Positions 46,743 through 55,670 are shown, counted from the stretch's first letter. The stretch is 64,000 nucleotides of DNA from Paracoccus tibetensis (GCF_900102505.1 NZ_FMVT01000007.1:62001-126000); one strand, 5' to 3'. The notes: generated by a model from the sequence alone, not told the origin. A program made the numbers and translations.

Positions 46743-46941
46743 AAAAATTCGAGGCCTCGAGGCTGTTGCGCGGGCGCATCCTCTGGCCCACCCGAGGGGC
46801 CGGCATCTGCTGGGACAGGCGGTCGAGAAGGTCCACGTAATCCTTGTTGTGCGAATAGGCATCGAGCGCAGACATAATCAGCTGCAGATCGTCGGCCGTC
46901 ATGCGAAGGCAGAGATCCGCACTGTTCGGAGCGTCGGGCAT
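46741..46941 (-). CDS. Small protein of unknown function (66 aa)
   Basis: Encodes 66 residues with a helical N-terminal half (LCLRMTADDLQLIMSALDAY) and a polar tail rich in Arg and Pro. Codon use is less GC-biased than in its neighbours. The frame is intact and its stop sits in the AT-rich repeat. Not recognised. It may be a recent or horizontally acquired small gene. The following 160 bp (46942-47101) show no gene or clear signal. Confidence 0.5.
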   Translation of the reverse strand: MPDAPNSADLCLRMTADDLQLIMSALDAYSHNKDYVDLLDRLSQQMPAPRVGQRMRPRNSLEASNF

Positions 46942-47101
46942 GTCAATCGTCCTGTCGGTTAATGCGATGCCAGACTAACGCAGTGCGTGAGAAATTCACC
47001 TCAAATGTTCCGACAAATTGTGTGACGGTCGCAAGTCGCCGTGAGGACCACCGAGACCGACACATGACGCCACACTCGCGCCGTGCGCGAACGCGCCGGT
47101 C

Positions 47102-47806
47102 CTAGACCGCGGCCTGCCGCCCGTCGGGATGCAGGGCGTCGATCTCGACCGCGACGAGGTGCTGGAGCGTCCAGATGTAGTCGTCGTGGATGCCGTGCTC
47201 GGCCAGTCCGCGCGCGGTGCGCAGCAGGTACTCGGCCCCCGATCCGGCCGCGCCCGCGGCCTGCGCCAGCCGGCGCGCCTGGTGCGTGATGCCGAGCCGC
47301 GCGATCTGCAGCTCGACCGGGTCCGCGTAGAAGGTCAGCGCCTCCTCGAGGCCGCGCTCGGTGCGGACCTCAATCCAGCGGGCGTTCGCCGCCAGTTCAT
47401 GCGCCACAAGCTCGCGCCGCAGGATGCTGCGCAGGGACGCCGTCTCGGTGCCCGGCGCGATCTCCATCACCAGCCCCTCGCAGCTGCCGCCCGAGGCCAG
47501 CGCCAGCATCAGGCCGGGCCGTTCGGGCGTGCCGCGGAAATGGTTCAGCGAGATCGAGAAGTCCCGGTGCCAGCCAAGGGCCATCCCGCGGCGGCGGGCG
47601 CCGACGGCGAAGTCCGGGTTCCAGATCAGCGAGCCATAGGCGAAGATGGGGATCGGGCGGGGGCGCCCCTCGGTCAGCAGGGCCGCCAGCCGGTCGAGAT
47701 CGGCGTCCTCCAGCATCCGCCAGGACGGATCGTAGAGCAGCCCCTCGCCCGGCGCCACGCGCGCGACATGCGCGTCGGTCAGGGTCAGCGGGCGGGGCGT
47801 GGACAT
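47102..47806 (-). CDS. ChaC-like gamma-glutamylcyclotransferase
   Basis: A 234-aa protein with the ChaC fold. The substrate-binding motif YGSL lies in PIFAYGSLIWNPDF, followed by WHRDFSISLNHFRGTPERPG, and the catalytic-region acidic residues are in GLVMEIAPG. ChaC enzymes cleave glutathione to 5-oxoproline and Cys-Gly. The start at 47806 matches the family; the frame continues upstream with no similarity. Neighbouring GST and VOC genes suggest a glutathione-linked set, though each gene could act alone. Confidence 0.85.
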   Translation of the reverse strand: MSTPRPLTLTDAHVARVAPGEGLLYDPSWRMLEDADLDRLAALLTEGRPRPIPIFAYGSLIWNPDFAVGARRRGMALGWHRDFSISLNHFRGTPERPGLMLALASGGSCEGLVMEIAPGTETASLRSILRRELVAHELAANARWIEVRTERGLEEALTFYADPVELQIARLGITHQARRLAQAAGAAGSGAEYLLRTARGLAEHGIHDDYIWTLQHLVAVEIDALHPDGRQAAV

Positions 47807-47876
47807 GGGCGCGACTCGGGGCGGTTGGACAGACCCTTGTCGCAAAAGGCAGCGGGCGCGGGAAGGGCTGCGCAGG

Positions 47877-48197
47877 TCAAAGCCCCTCGAACCAGGCTGC
47901 ATAGGAGCTGTTGCGCGCCATCCGGCGGTTCTGGTCCGGCGCGCCGTCTGTCCACCAGACCGGGCCGCGCTCGCCGAGGGCGATCTTCGCGGCGTCCACG
48001 CGGCCCCGCGCCTCGGCCTCGGCCGCGGCATCCTTGGCCGCCAGCGCCGCGCCGACCTCGCGCCGGGCCGTCATCAGCTCGGCCACGAGCCGGGCGCGGG
48101 TCTTCTCGTCGAGGCCGGGATTGGCCGCACGCCACAGCCTGCCGCGCACGACGATGTAGCGGCCGTCGGGCGTGCGCGGCGGCGGCGGCGGGCTCAT
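47877..48197 (-). CDS. Conserved hypothetical protein (106 aa)
   Basis: Soluble protein of 106 aa opening SPPPPPRTPDGRYIVVRGRL and ending with the motif WWTDGAPDQNRRMARNSSYA. A charged helical middle (about residues 30-75) separates the two. I recall similar proteins as uncharacterised in proteobacteria. Its ATG overlaps the stop of the DUF1810 gene, so the two are translated together. Confidence 0.7.
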   Translation of the reverse strand: MSPPPPPRTPDGRYIVVRGRLWRAANPGLDEKTRARLVAELMTARREVGAALAAKDAAAEAEARGRVDAAKIALGERGPVWWTDGAPDQNRRMARNSSYAAWFEGL

Positions 48198-48643
48198 GCC
48201 CAGTCCTGGCCCGCCAGCATCGCCCGCGTCCGGGGACAGGATTCGCCGCCGAAGAAGGTCGCGATCACGCGGTCGAAGACGTCGCCGCTGCCCGGCACCG
48301 CGGCGAACAGTGTCGCGCACGAGCGCAGCTTCATGGCGTCTATGCCGCCCATGATCCGCTCGGCCGGCAGCTCGCCGTGCTCCAGCACCGCCTCGGCGCA
48401 TTCGACAATCCGCGGGCCGAGCGCGGGATGGCGCAGATAGGCCTGCGCCTCGGCCAGGTCCGCGAGGCCGAAGAACTCGGCCGTCGCCGACCGGCCGATG
48501 CCGCGCAGTTGCGGGAAGATGAACCACATCCAGTGGCTCTGCTTGCGCCCCCGCCGCAGCTCCGACAGCGCCTGCGCGTAAAGCTCGTCCTGCGCGGCGA
48601 GGAAGCGGTCGAGCGAGGCGGGATCGTCGGCGTCGGGGAACAT
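48194..48643 (-). CDS. DUF1810 family protein
   Basis: A 149-aa all-helical soluble protein with the family motifs QSHWMWFIFPQLRGIGRS near residue 35 and LRHPALGPRIVECAEAV near 85. DUF1810 proteins are widespread and of unproven function. It overlaps the 106-aa gene by ATGA and lies 83 bp from the GST gene. Confidence 0.85.
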   Translation of the reverse strand: MFPDADDPASLDRFLAAQDELYAQALSELRRGRKQSHWMWFIFPQLRGIGRSATAEFFGLADLAEAQAYLRHPALGPRIVECAEAVLEHGELPAERIMGGIDAMKLRSCATLFAAVPGSGDVFDRVIATFFGGESCPRTRAMLAGQDWA

Positions 48644-48726
48644 GCGGGCATCCTTTGCGGCCTGTGGGCCGGGATCAACGCGCGGGGCGGGGCGGGGTTC
48701 GCCCTGCCCGCCCGCCCGCGGCGCCC

Positions 48727-49413
48727 TCAGCTCGCCTCCGCGAAGGCGGCCGGTGGCTGGCCGGTGAAGCCCGCCAGATGATCGGCCATCGCCCGCTGGA
48801 AGGCCGGGCGGGCCGTGCCGCGCGCGACGAAATCCGCCAGCCGCGGATGGCTGGCCAGATGCGGCGTGCCGTCGAGCATCCGCAGGACCGAGACCATCAT
48901 CAGATCGCCCGGCCCGAAGGCGCCGGCGAACCACTCCGCGTCCGCCAGCCGATCCTCGGCCTCGCGCAGCCGCTCCTCGATGCGGGCGTCGATCGAGGGC
49001 AGGCGCGGCGCGGACCACGGCTCGCCGGCCTCGAAGAGGGTCGCCATCGCCCGGTCGGTGATCACCGGCTCGAGCGTGTTCATCGCTGCGAAGGTCCATT
49101 CCAGCGAGCGCGCCCGCGCCGCTGCGCCCGCGGGCATGAGGCCGGGGAAGCGCTCGGCGATGTGCCAGACGATCGCGCCGCTCTCGAACAGGGTCAGCCC
49201 CTCCTCCTCGTAGGTCGGGACCTGCCCGAAGGGTTGCAGCGCGCGATGCGCGGGCTGTTTCTGCGCGCCCTGCGGCAGCAGGCGGACCGCGTAGCGCTGG
49301 CCGACCTCCTCCAGCGCCCACCGCACGCGCAGGTCGCGCACCTGGCCCTTGGCGAAGTCCGGCACCCAGTCATAGGCGGTGATGGTGATCGGGGCGGCGG
49401 GATCAACCGGCAT
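48727..49413 (-). CDS. Glutathione S-transferase family protein
   Basis: A 228-aa GST-fold protein: a thioredoxin-like domain at about residues 10-90, with the glutathione-binding segment VPTYEEEGLTLFESGAIVWH (the E-S pair), and a helical C-terminal domain with FGPGDLMMVSVLR near 170. The exact catalytic residue at the N-terminus is not obvious. Its start overlaps the VOC gene end by 11 bases. Confidence 0.85.
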   Translation of the reverse strand: MPVDPAAPITITAYDWVPDFAKGQVRDLRVRWALEEVGQRYAVRLLPQGAQKQPAHRALQPFGQVPTYEEEGLTLFESGAIVWHIAERFPGLMPAGAAARARSLEWTFAAMNTLEPVITDRAMATLFEAGEPWSAPRLPSIDARIEERLREAEDRLADAEWFAGAFGPGDLMMVSVLRMLDGTPHLASHPRLADFVARGTARPAFQRAMADHLAGFTGQPPAAFAEAS

Positions 49414-49837
49414 GGGACATCTCCGCCGGTCCTTGCTCGACCGCCTCGGCGCTCATCCACATCGGCTCCCAGATGTGGCCATCGGGATCGGCGAAGCTGC
49501 GGCCATACATGAAGCCGTGGTCCTGCACCGGGCAGGGATCGGCCGTCCCGCCGGCCCTGACCGCGGCGGCGGTGATCGCGTCCACGGCCCCGCGGTCGTC
49601 GCGGCTGATGCAGAGCAGCACCTGCGCCTCGGTCCGCGCGTCCACGCGGCGGCGGTCGGTGAAGCCGGCCCAGAAGTCATGGGTCAGCAGCATCACGTAG
49701 ATCGTCTCCGACAGGACCATGCAGGCCGCGCGGTCGTTCGTGAACTTCGGCTCGGTGGTGAAGCCGATCGCCTCGTAGAAGGCCCGGGCGCGGTCCAGAT
49801 CGGCCACGGGCAGGTTGACGAAGATCATCTGGGGCAT
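49403..49837 (-). CDS. VOC-family (glyoxalase/bleomycin-resistance fold) protein
   Basis: A 144-aa protein with two beta-alpha-beta modules. It opens PQMIFVNLPVADLDRARAFY and ends with SFADPDGHIWEPMW, the usual metal-ligand region (Glu). Function within the VOC superfamily cannot be fixed. The start at 49837 fits the family, and longer frames are not supported. It is divergent from the HxlR regulator, which probably controls it. Confidence 0.85.
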   Translation of the reverse strand: MPQMIFVNLPVADLDRARAFYEAIGFTTEPKFTNDRAACMVLSETIYVMLLTHDFWAGFTDRRRVDARTEAQVLLCISRDDRGAVDAITAAAVRAGGTADPCPVQDHGFMYGRSFADPDGHIWEPMWMSAEAVEQGPAEMSHAG

Positions 49838-49878
49838 GTGCGTTCTCCGCGTTTCGTGGTGCAGTGAGTCCGTCTTGC

Positions 49879-49907
49879 TTGACAGCTTAGGCACAGGTGA
49901 TTACTTA
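49879..49907 (+). promoter_or_regulatory. Sigma70-type promoter of the HxlR gene
   Basis: TTGACA (49879-49884), a 17-base spacer and TACTTA (49902-49907). The -10 box lies only nine bases before the ATG at 49916, so the message would be nearly leaderless. The 78-bp divergent gap is much more AT-rich than the surrounding genes. Confidence 0.55.
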
Positions 49908-49915
49908 AAGCAACT

Positions 49916-50611
49916 ATGAAGTCACAAAAAGAAACTATTGCGCCACCCGCCGCTCATGGCCGCTGGTACGACGATGCCTGCGGCACCGCCTTCGGGATGG
50001 AGCTTCTGGGCGAACGCTGGTCCCTTCTGATCGTGCGCGAGCTGATCTTCGGCCCGCGCCGCTTTTCGGACCTCCGGGCCGAGCTGCCCGGCATCAGCGC
50101 CAAGATCCTGACAGAGCGCCTGGCGGGGCTGGAGGCCAGCGGCATCGTCACCCGCAGCACCGCCCCCGCGCCGACGCCCGCGCGGCTCTACGGGCTGACG
50201 GCCTGGGGCATGGCGGCCGAGCCGATTATCCAGGAGCTGGGGCGGTGGGCCGCCGCCTCGCCGCAGCACGATCCGACGCTGCCGCTTTCCGCCGCCTCGA
50301 TGATGATGTCGCTGCGCACGATGCTGGACCGCCCGGCGGCGGCGGGCCTGGCGCTCAGCTGCAACTTCGCCATCGGCCACGCCACCTTCACCGCCCGGCT
50401 GGAGGATGGCGCGCTTTCCATCCGCCGCGGCACCTCGGAGGGGGCCGAGCTGTCCTTCACCGCGCCGGACGCCCCTGCCCTCGCCGCCGTCATCTATGGC
50501 GGCGTGCCGCCCGAGGCGGTGGGCGTGACCGCCATGGGCGAGGCCGCCTTGCGGCAGCGCTTCATCGACCTCTTCAATCTGCCGCCCAAGGTCGGCGTGC
50601 CAGCCGGCTGA
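49916..50611 (+). CDS. HxlR-family transcriptional regulator with C-terminal extension
   Basis: A 231-aa regulator. The N-terminal winged helix has the HxlR signature GERWSLLIVRELIFGPRRFS and GISAKILTERLAGLEASGIV. A C-terminal domain of about 100 residues (FAIGHATFTARLEDGALSIR) resembles a sterol-carrier-like (SCP2) fold and could bind a hydrophobic ligand; most HxlR proteins are only about 120 aa. Divergence from the VOC/GST genes suggests local control. Confidence 0.88.
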   Translation: MKSQKETIAPPAAHGRWYDDACGTAFGMELLGERWSLLIVRELIFGPRRFSDLRAELPGISAKILTERLAGLEASGIVTRSTAPAPTPARLYGLTAWGMAAEPIIQELGRWAAASPQHDPTLPLSAASMMMSLRTMLDRPAAAGLALSCNFAIGHATFTARLEDGALSIRRGTSEGAELSFTAPDAPALAAVIYGGVPPEAVGVTAMGEAALRQRFIDLFNLPPKVGVPAG

Positions 50612-50623
50612 CGCCGGGTCGCC

Positions 50624-52267
50624 TCAGCGCGGGCGCACCCGCAGCCAGAGGACGCCGCGCGCGGGAAGCTCGATGCGCAAGCTGCCGTCGGCGGCCAGGT
50701 CGAAGCCGCCCTGGCCGAAGATGTTGGTCAGGCTGGCCCAGGCCTCGGCGCCGTCGGGACGGCATTCCGACCGGCAGGCGCGCTTGCCGAGGTTGTGCAG
50801 CACCAGCACCGTCCGGCCGCCCCAGTCATAGCGCAGCGCGAAGATCGCGGCATCGGGAAAGGGGATGAAGCTCCACTCGCCGAAGGCGATCTCGGGCGTC
50901 TCGCGGCGGCGGCGGATCAGCCGCTCGGTCCAGTTCAGCATCGAGTCCGGCTCATGCTCCTGCGCGGCGGCGTTCAGCACCTTGGCGCCCCATTTGCCGC
51001 CGGTCACGACCGGGCGCGACAGCATCTCGGGCGGTGCGGAGGAAAAGCCGCCATTCGGCTCGTCGCTCCACTGCATCGGGCTGCGCACGCTCATGCGGCC
51101 GGGGATGTCGAGGTTCTCGGCCATGCCGATCTCCTCGCCGTAGAACAGCACCGGCGCGCCGGGCAGCGCGAAGATCAGGCTGTAGACGAGGCGGATGTGG
51201 TCTTGGTCGCCCTTCAGCATGGTCGGGATGCGCCGGCGCAGGCCCCGGCCGAAAAGCTGCATGTCCTCCTTGGGACCGAAGGCCTTGAAGACCTGCTGCC
51301 GCTCGGCCTCGGTCAGCTTGTCCAAGGACCACTCGTCGTGGTTGCGGGCGAAATGCGCCCAGCCATCGTCGGCATGCAGGGCGGGCATCGCGCGCAGGCA
51401 ATGGACGAGCGCGCCCGCATCCTCGCGCACCAGCGCCAGCGCGAGGGCCTGGTTCATGTTGAAGTCGAGGCACATGTTCAGCTCGCCGCCGCCCTCGTCG
51501 CCGTAGAAGCGCCGCACCTCCTGGTAGGGCAGGTTCACCTCGCCCATCAGCAGCGCGTCGCCGCAGCGGCGCATGGTGAAGCTGCGCAGGTCGCGCAGCC
51601 AGTCATGCGTGTCCAGATCGACGCCATGCGTCTCGAGCAGATAGGGCACGGCATCGACGCGGAAGCCGGACAGGCCCAGCTGCAGCCAGAAGCCGACGAT
51701 CTTGCAGATCTCCTCGCGCACGGCCGGGTTGCCGATGTTGAGGTCGGGCTGGTGGCGGTAGAAGCGGTGCAGGAAGTACTGCTTCGTCTCCTCGTGCCAT
51801 TCCCAGTTGCTGGTCTCCGCATCGGGGAAGACCAGGTCCTCGGGCCCGCCCTCGGGGATCTCGTCGCGCCAGACATACCAGTCGCGATAGGGCGAGTTCC
51901 GGTCGGCGGCCGCCGATAGGAACCACGGGTGCCGGTCCGAGCTGTGGTTCACGACGAGGTCCGCGATGACCCGGATGCCGCGGTCGCGCGCCGTGCGCAC
52001 GAAAACGGCCAGGTCGCCAAGCGTGCCGAGCCGCGGGTCTACACCGTAATAGTCCACGATGTCGTAGCCGTCGTCCTGGTTCGGCGAGGGGTAGAAGGGC
52101 ATCAGCCAGATGCAGGTGACGCCCAGCCCGGCCAGGTGGTCGATCCGCTGCGTCAGCCCGTTGAAGTCGCCGATCCCGTCGCCGTCACTGTCCTGGAAGG
52201 TCTCGACATCGAGGCAGTAGATGACCGCGTTCTTCCACCAGACATCTCCCGTGCGGCTCATATCCAT
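50624..52267 (-). CDS. GH13 alpha-glucosidase/trehalose-synthase-like enzyme
   Basis: Cytoplasmic GH13 enzyme of 547 aa. The opening DVWWKNAVIYCLDVETFQDS, IADLVVNHSSDRHPWF, nucleophile Asp in GFRVDAVPYLLE, acid/base Glu in DALLMGEVNLPY and Asp in FARNHDEWSLD give a complete triad. The pattern is nearest to trehalose synthase (maltose isomerase) enzymes, without a fused maltokinase. Malto-oligosaccharide hydrolysis is the alternative. The ATG at 52267 follows AAGGGA. It is convergent with HxlR and divergent from the SDR gene, which suggests stress or compatible-solute metabolism. Confidence 0.85.
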   Translation of the reverse strand: MDMSRTGDVWWKNAVIYCLDVETFQDSDGDGIGDFNGLTQRIDHLAGLGVTCIWLMPFYPSPNQDDGYDIVDYYGVDPRLGTLGDLAVFVRTARDRGIRVIADLVVNHSSDRHPWFLSAAADRNSPYRDWYVWRDEIPEGGPEDLVFPDAETSNWEWHEETKQYFLHRFYRHQPDLNIGNPAVREEICKIVGFWLQLGLSGFRVDAVPYLLETHGVDLDTHDWLRDLRSFTMRRCGDALLMGEVNLPYQEVRRFYGDEGGGELNMCLDFNMNQALALALVREDAGALVHCLRAMPALHADDGWAHFARNHDEWSLDKLTEAERQQVFKAFGPKEDMQLFGRGLRRRIPTMLKGDQDHIRLVYSLIFALPGAPVLFYGEEIGMAENLDIPGRMSVRSPMQWSDEPNGGFSSAPPEMLSRPVVTGGKWGAKVLNAAAQEHEPDSMLNWTERLIRRRRETPEIAFGEWSFIPFPDAAIFALRYDWGGRTVLVLHNLGKRACRSECRPDGAEAWASLTNIFGQGGFDLAADGSLRIELPARGVLWLRVRPR

Positions 52268-52349
52268 GCGGCTTCCCTTCTGCTGCGACAGCGGAACGCC
52301 CCGGCAGGCGCGGGGGTTCACCCCCTGCAGGCAAGGACAGGAGGCCGTC

Positions 52350-53348
52350 ATGGCAGCAGGCAACGTTATCGTCATCACCGGCGCCTCGGCCGGGGTGGGC
52401 CGGGCCGTGGCGCAGGAATTCGCGTCCCGCGGCTGGTCGGTCGGGCTGATCGCCCGCGGCCGCGGTGGACTGGAGGGGGCGCGCCGCGATGTCGAGGCGC
52501 GGGGCGGGCAGGCGCTGGTCCTGCCGGTGGACGTGGCGGATGCGGCGGCGCTGGACCGGGCGGCGGACGAGGTCGTGGCGCGCTTCGGCCGGATCGATCT
52601 GTGGATCAACGCGGCGATGGCGACGATCCTCGCCCCCGTCTCCGAGGTGACGCCGGACGAGTTCCGCCGCGTGACCGAAGTCACCTATCTCGGCCAGGTC
52701 TTCGGCACCCAGACCGCGCTGCGCCAGATGCGCCGGCAGGGTTACGGGACGATCCTCAGCGTCGGCTCGGCGCTGGCCTATCGCGGCATTCCCCTCCAGG
52801 CCCCCTATTGCGCCGCCAAGTTCGCCACGCGCGGCTTCTTCGATTCGCTGCGCTCGGAGCTGCTGCACGAGAAAAGCCCGATCCGGCTGACCGAGGTGCA
52901 CCTGCCGGCCGTGAACACGCCGCAGTTCGATTGGGCGCGCAACAAGATGGCCCGCAGCGCCCAGCCCGTCCCGCCGATCCATGCGCCCGAGGCCATCGCC
53001 CGCGCGATCTTCCGCGCCGCGATGGACACCCCGCGCGAGGTCTGGCTGGCGGCTTCGGCGGTCAAGGCGATCCTCGGGGACGCGGCGCTGCCGGCGGTGG
53101 TGGACCAGGTGCTGGCGAGCCAGGGCTATGACGGCCAGCAGACCGAGGAGGCCGCGCAGGACCGGCCCGACAACCTGTTCGAGCCGCTGGACGTGTCGAT
53201 CGACTACGGCGCGGCGGGCCGCTTCGGGGACCAGGCGCGCGGCAGCGTCACCACCTGGCACCCGGGACGGATGCGCGCCCTCGGTGCCTTTTTCGCGGGG
53301 GCCGTCGCCTTCGCCGCGGCGCGCGGCGTCATGGGGCGGCGCGGCTGA
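52350..53348 (+). CDS. Short-chain dehydrogenase/reductase with C-terminal extension
   Basis: SDR enzyme of 332 aa. Cofactor motif VITGASAGVGRAVAQEFASR, NAA-type motif INAAMATILAPVS, catalytic Ser in LSVGSALAY and Tyr-Lys in APYCAAKFATRG. The roughly 80-residue tail after the classical domain (DNLFEPLDVSIDYGAAGRFG) ends in a hydrophobic Ala-rich helix (GAFFAGAVAFAAARGVM) that may attach to the membrane. The substrate is unknown. Start at 52350 follows ACAGGAGG. Confidence 0.88.
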   Translation: MAAGNVIVITGASAGVGRAVAQEFASRGWSVGLIARGRGGLEGARRDVEARGGQALVLPVDVADAAALDRAADEVVARFGRIDLWINAAMATILAPVSEVTPDEFRRVTEVTYLGQVFGTQTALRQMRRQGYGTILSVGSALAYRGIPLQAPYCAAKFATRGFFDSLRSELLHEKSPIRLTEVHLPAVNTPQFDWARNKMARSAQPVPPIHAPEAIARAIFRAAMDTPREVWLAASAVKAILGDAALPAVVDQVLASQGYDGQQTEEAAQDRPDNLFEPLDVSIDYGAAGRFGDQARGSVTTWHPGRMRALGAFFAGAVAFAAARGVMGRRG

Positions 53349-53353
53349 CGAGC

Positions 53354-53387
53354 GCGGGCCGGCCGGCTCAGCGGGCCGGCCGGCTCA
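53354..53387. repeat. Two tandem copies of a 17-bp unit between convergent genes
   Basis: GCGGGCCGGCCGGCTCA is repeated exactly at 53354-53370 and 53371-53387. Each copy contains the palindrome GGCCGGCC, so the pair could form a hairpin serving as a bidirectional terminator. The second copy supplies the stop codon of the hybrid kinase gene (TCA at 53385-53387, minus strand). Confidence 0.6.
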
Positions 53388-55670
53388 GCGGGTCAGGCGG
53401 CGCCCCGACATGACCACCTGCACCAGCGTCGCCGGCAGGATGGGCTTTGTCAGCACCGCGACGCCCAGCTGCCCGGCCTCGGCCTGCAGCGCGTCCGAGC
53501 GGTCGGCCGTCATCAGGCAATGGCTGCCGCCCCCGGGCAGCAGCCGGCGCATCTCGGCAATGCAGCTCAGCCCGTCCATCCCCGCGCCCAGCTGGTAGTC
53601 CACCAGGCAGATCTCGGGCTCGACGCCGGTCTCGTGCAGCAGCGCCACCGCCTCCTCGCCCGAGGCGACGTTCAGCACGTTGACGCCCCATTGCTCCATC
53701 AGCTGCGACAGGGCCAGCGCCATCTCGGTGTCGTTCTCGACGATCAGCGCCGTCAGCTCCAGATCGCCGCCCTCGTCCGGGCGGGTGACGGCCGGGCCCG
53801 CCCGGCCCTCGCCGGTGACGTCCAGCGTCGTCGCCACCTCAACCGCGAAGGTCGAGCCGCGCCCCGGGGCCGAGCGCAGCGACAGGTGGTGCCCCAGCAG
53901 CGCGGCCGCGCGCTCGACGATGGCAAGGCCGAGGCCCAGCCCCTCGGCCGCCGAGGCCTTGGCGTCCAGCCGCTTGAACTCGGCGAAGATGACCTCGTGG
54001 TTCTCGGCGGCGATGCCGCGGCCGGTGTCGCGCACCTCGATCAGCAGCCCGCCCCGGCGCTTGCGCGCGGCGACCAGCACCCGCCCCCGGTCCGTGTAGC
54101 GGATCGCGTTCGAGATGAGGTTCTGCAGGATGCGCCGCAGGTAGTTGCGATCCGACAGGACCGTCGCGCGGACCGGCCGGAAGACCAGCGACAGGCCCTT
54201 CTGCTCGGCCACCGGGGTGAACTCCTCGCGCAGCTGCTCGAAGACCGGGGCCAGGGCGATCGGCTCGACCGTCAGCGCCGCCTCGCCCGCCTCCAGCCGC
54301 GAGATGTCGAGCAGCGCCTCGATCAGCCCGCTCACCGAATCCAGCGAGCGCTGGATCTTGTCCAGCTTGCCGCGCGGGCCGGGCTGCGTGATCTCCTCGA
54401 ACAGCGAGCCGACATAGAGCGTCGCCGCCGAGAGGGGCTGCATCAGGTCATGGCCCACCGCCGCCACGAAACGAGCGCGCGACGAATTCGCACGCTCGGC
54501 CCGCGCCAGCGCGTCCTCCAGCTCCAGCGTGCGGGCGGCGACGCGCGTCTCCAGCATCTCGTTGGCCCGGCTGACCGATTGCAGCGCGCGCTTGTGGTCG
54601 GTGATGTCGTCGATGGACAGCACGAACCCGCCCTCGGGGATCTCTTGCGCGAAGATCGCCAGCGTGCGCCCCCCCTCGCCCGCCCCGCCCGCGCCGCTGC
54701 CGCCTTCGCCCCTGACCTCGACGCTGAACGGCCGCTTGCGCCGGACCGAGCGGACCCAGTCCGACATCTGGTTGGCGCCTTGGAGGGCCGGAAAGGCGAA
54801 CTGCGTGCGCAGCTGGTGGAAGATCTCGTCGAAATGCATCCCCCGCCGCAGCCGCGTCACCGGCAGGGCCAGCATCTGCGAGAGGTTGCTGTTCCAGCCC
54901 AGAAGCCGCAGCCCGCTGTCGAAGAGACAGACGCCGAGCGTCAGATGCTCCAGCGTCGCCTGCAGGATCGCCGCCTGTCCGTCCAGCATCCGGCCCCGCT
55001 CGGCGCGCTCGGCCCGGATCAGCTCGGTCACCTCGGTCTGCAGGATCGCGGTGCCGCCATCGGCCGTGCGCTGCTCGCTGACCTGCACCAGCCGTCCGTC
55101 GGCCATGGCCTGCGTGGCGATGAAGTTCCGCTCGCGGTGGCGGCGGCGGCGCATCTCGATCCAGGCCTCGCGCGTCATCGCCTCGGGCAGCACCAGGTGG
55201 CGCGAGCTGGCGGCGATGGTCAGGTATTCCTCGAACTGAAGGCCCGGCCGGAGGCGGCCGACGATGTCGGGCAGAAGCGCGTTGAAGCGCGAGTTGCACA
55301 TCACCAAGACGTCCGAAGCGTCGAAGAAGGCGAAACCCTCCTGCACCGCCTCGATGGCCGAGGCGAGGTTGCGCCGCGCCACGTCCTTCTCGTGATAGGC
55401 CTCGGACAGGCGCGCGTTCGACGCGTTCAGCAGGTCCAGCGCATGTTCGAGGTCCTGCGTCCGGGCGCGGACCTCGTCCTCCAGCACGGCGGCGCGCTGG
55501 AACTGGGCGTAGCCGACGCCGTGATCCTCGGGCGGCTCCTCGATCTGGCGGATCAGCGACTGCGCGATGGCGACCAGCTTGTCGTGGCGCCGCGCGGGAT
55601 CGTCCGAGGCCGACAGCATCCGCTCGATGTCGGCGGGCAGCTCGGGGCGCGGGGGCGGGATGTCGGTCAT
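53385..55670 (-). CDS. flhS: Hybrid PAS sensor histidine kinase (FlhS-like)
   Basis: Cytoplasmic hybrid kinase of 761 aa without membrane helices. It has a coiled-coil N-terminus (about 55-100), a PAS domain (about 100-220, EAVQEGFAFFDASDVLVM), a second PAS (about 230-360), a HisKA with H407 (VGHDLMQPLSAA), a HATPase with N-box NLISNAIRYTDRG and G-boxes, and a C-terminal receiver with D691 (CLVDYQLG) and K742. This layout matches FlhS/NahK-type kinases that control methanol and formaldehyde genes in Paracoccus. It is last in the unit flhR, FIST gene, flhS; its start overlaps the FIST stop. Regulation of xoxF by it is inferred. Confidence 0.85.
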   Translation of the reverse strand: MTDIPPPRPELPADIERMLSASDDPARRHDKLVAIAQSLIRQIEEPPEDHGVGYAQFQRAAVLEDEVRARTQDLEHALDLLNASNARLSEAYHEKDVARRNLASAIEAVQEGFAFFDASDVLVMCNSRFNALLPDIVGRLRPGLQFEEYLTIAASSRHLVLPEAMTREAWIEMRRRRHRERNFIATQAMADGRLVQVSEQRTADGGTAILQTEVTELIRAERAERGRMLDGQAAILQATLEHLTLGVCLFDSGLRLLGWNSNLSQMLALPVTRLRRGMHFDEIFHQLRTQFAFPALQGANQMSDWVRSVRRKRPFSVEVRGEGGSGAGGAGEGGRTLAIFAQEIPEGGFVLSIDDITDHKRALQSVSRANEMLETRVAARTLELEDALARAERANSSRARFVAAVGHDLMQPLSAATLYVGSLFEEITQPGPRGKLDKIQRSLDSVSGLIEALLDISRLEAGEAALTVEPIALAPVFEQLREEFTPVAEQKGLSLVFRPVRATVLSDRNYLRRILQNLISNAIRYTDRGRVLVAARKRRGGLLIEVRDTGRGIAAENHEVIFAEFKRLDAKASAAEGLGLGLAIVERAAALLGHHLSLRSAPGRGSTFAVEVATTLDVTGEGRAGPAVTRPDEGGDLELTALIVENDTEMALALSQLMEQWGVNVLNVASGEEAVALLHETGVEPEICLVDYQLGAGMDGLSCIAEMRRLLPGGGSHCLMTADRSDALQAEAGQLGVAVLTKPILPATLVQVVMSGRRLTR

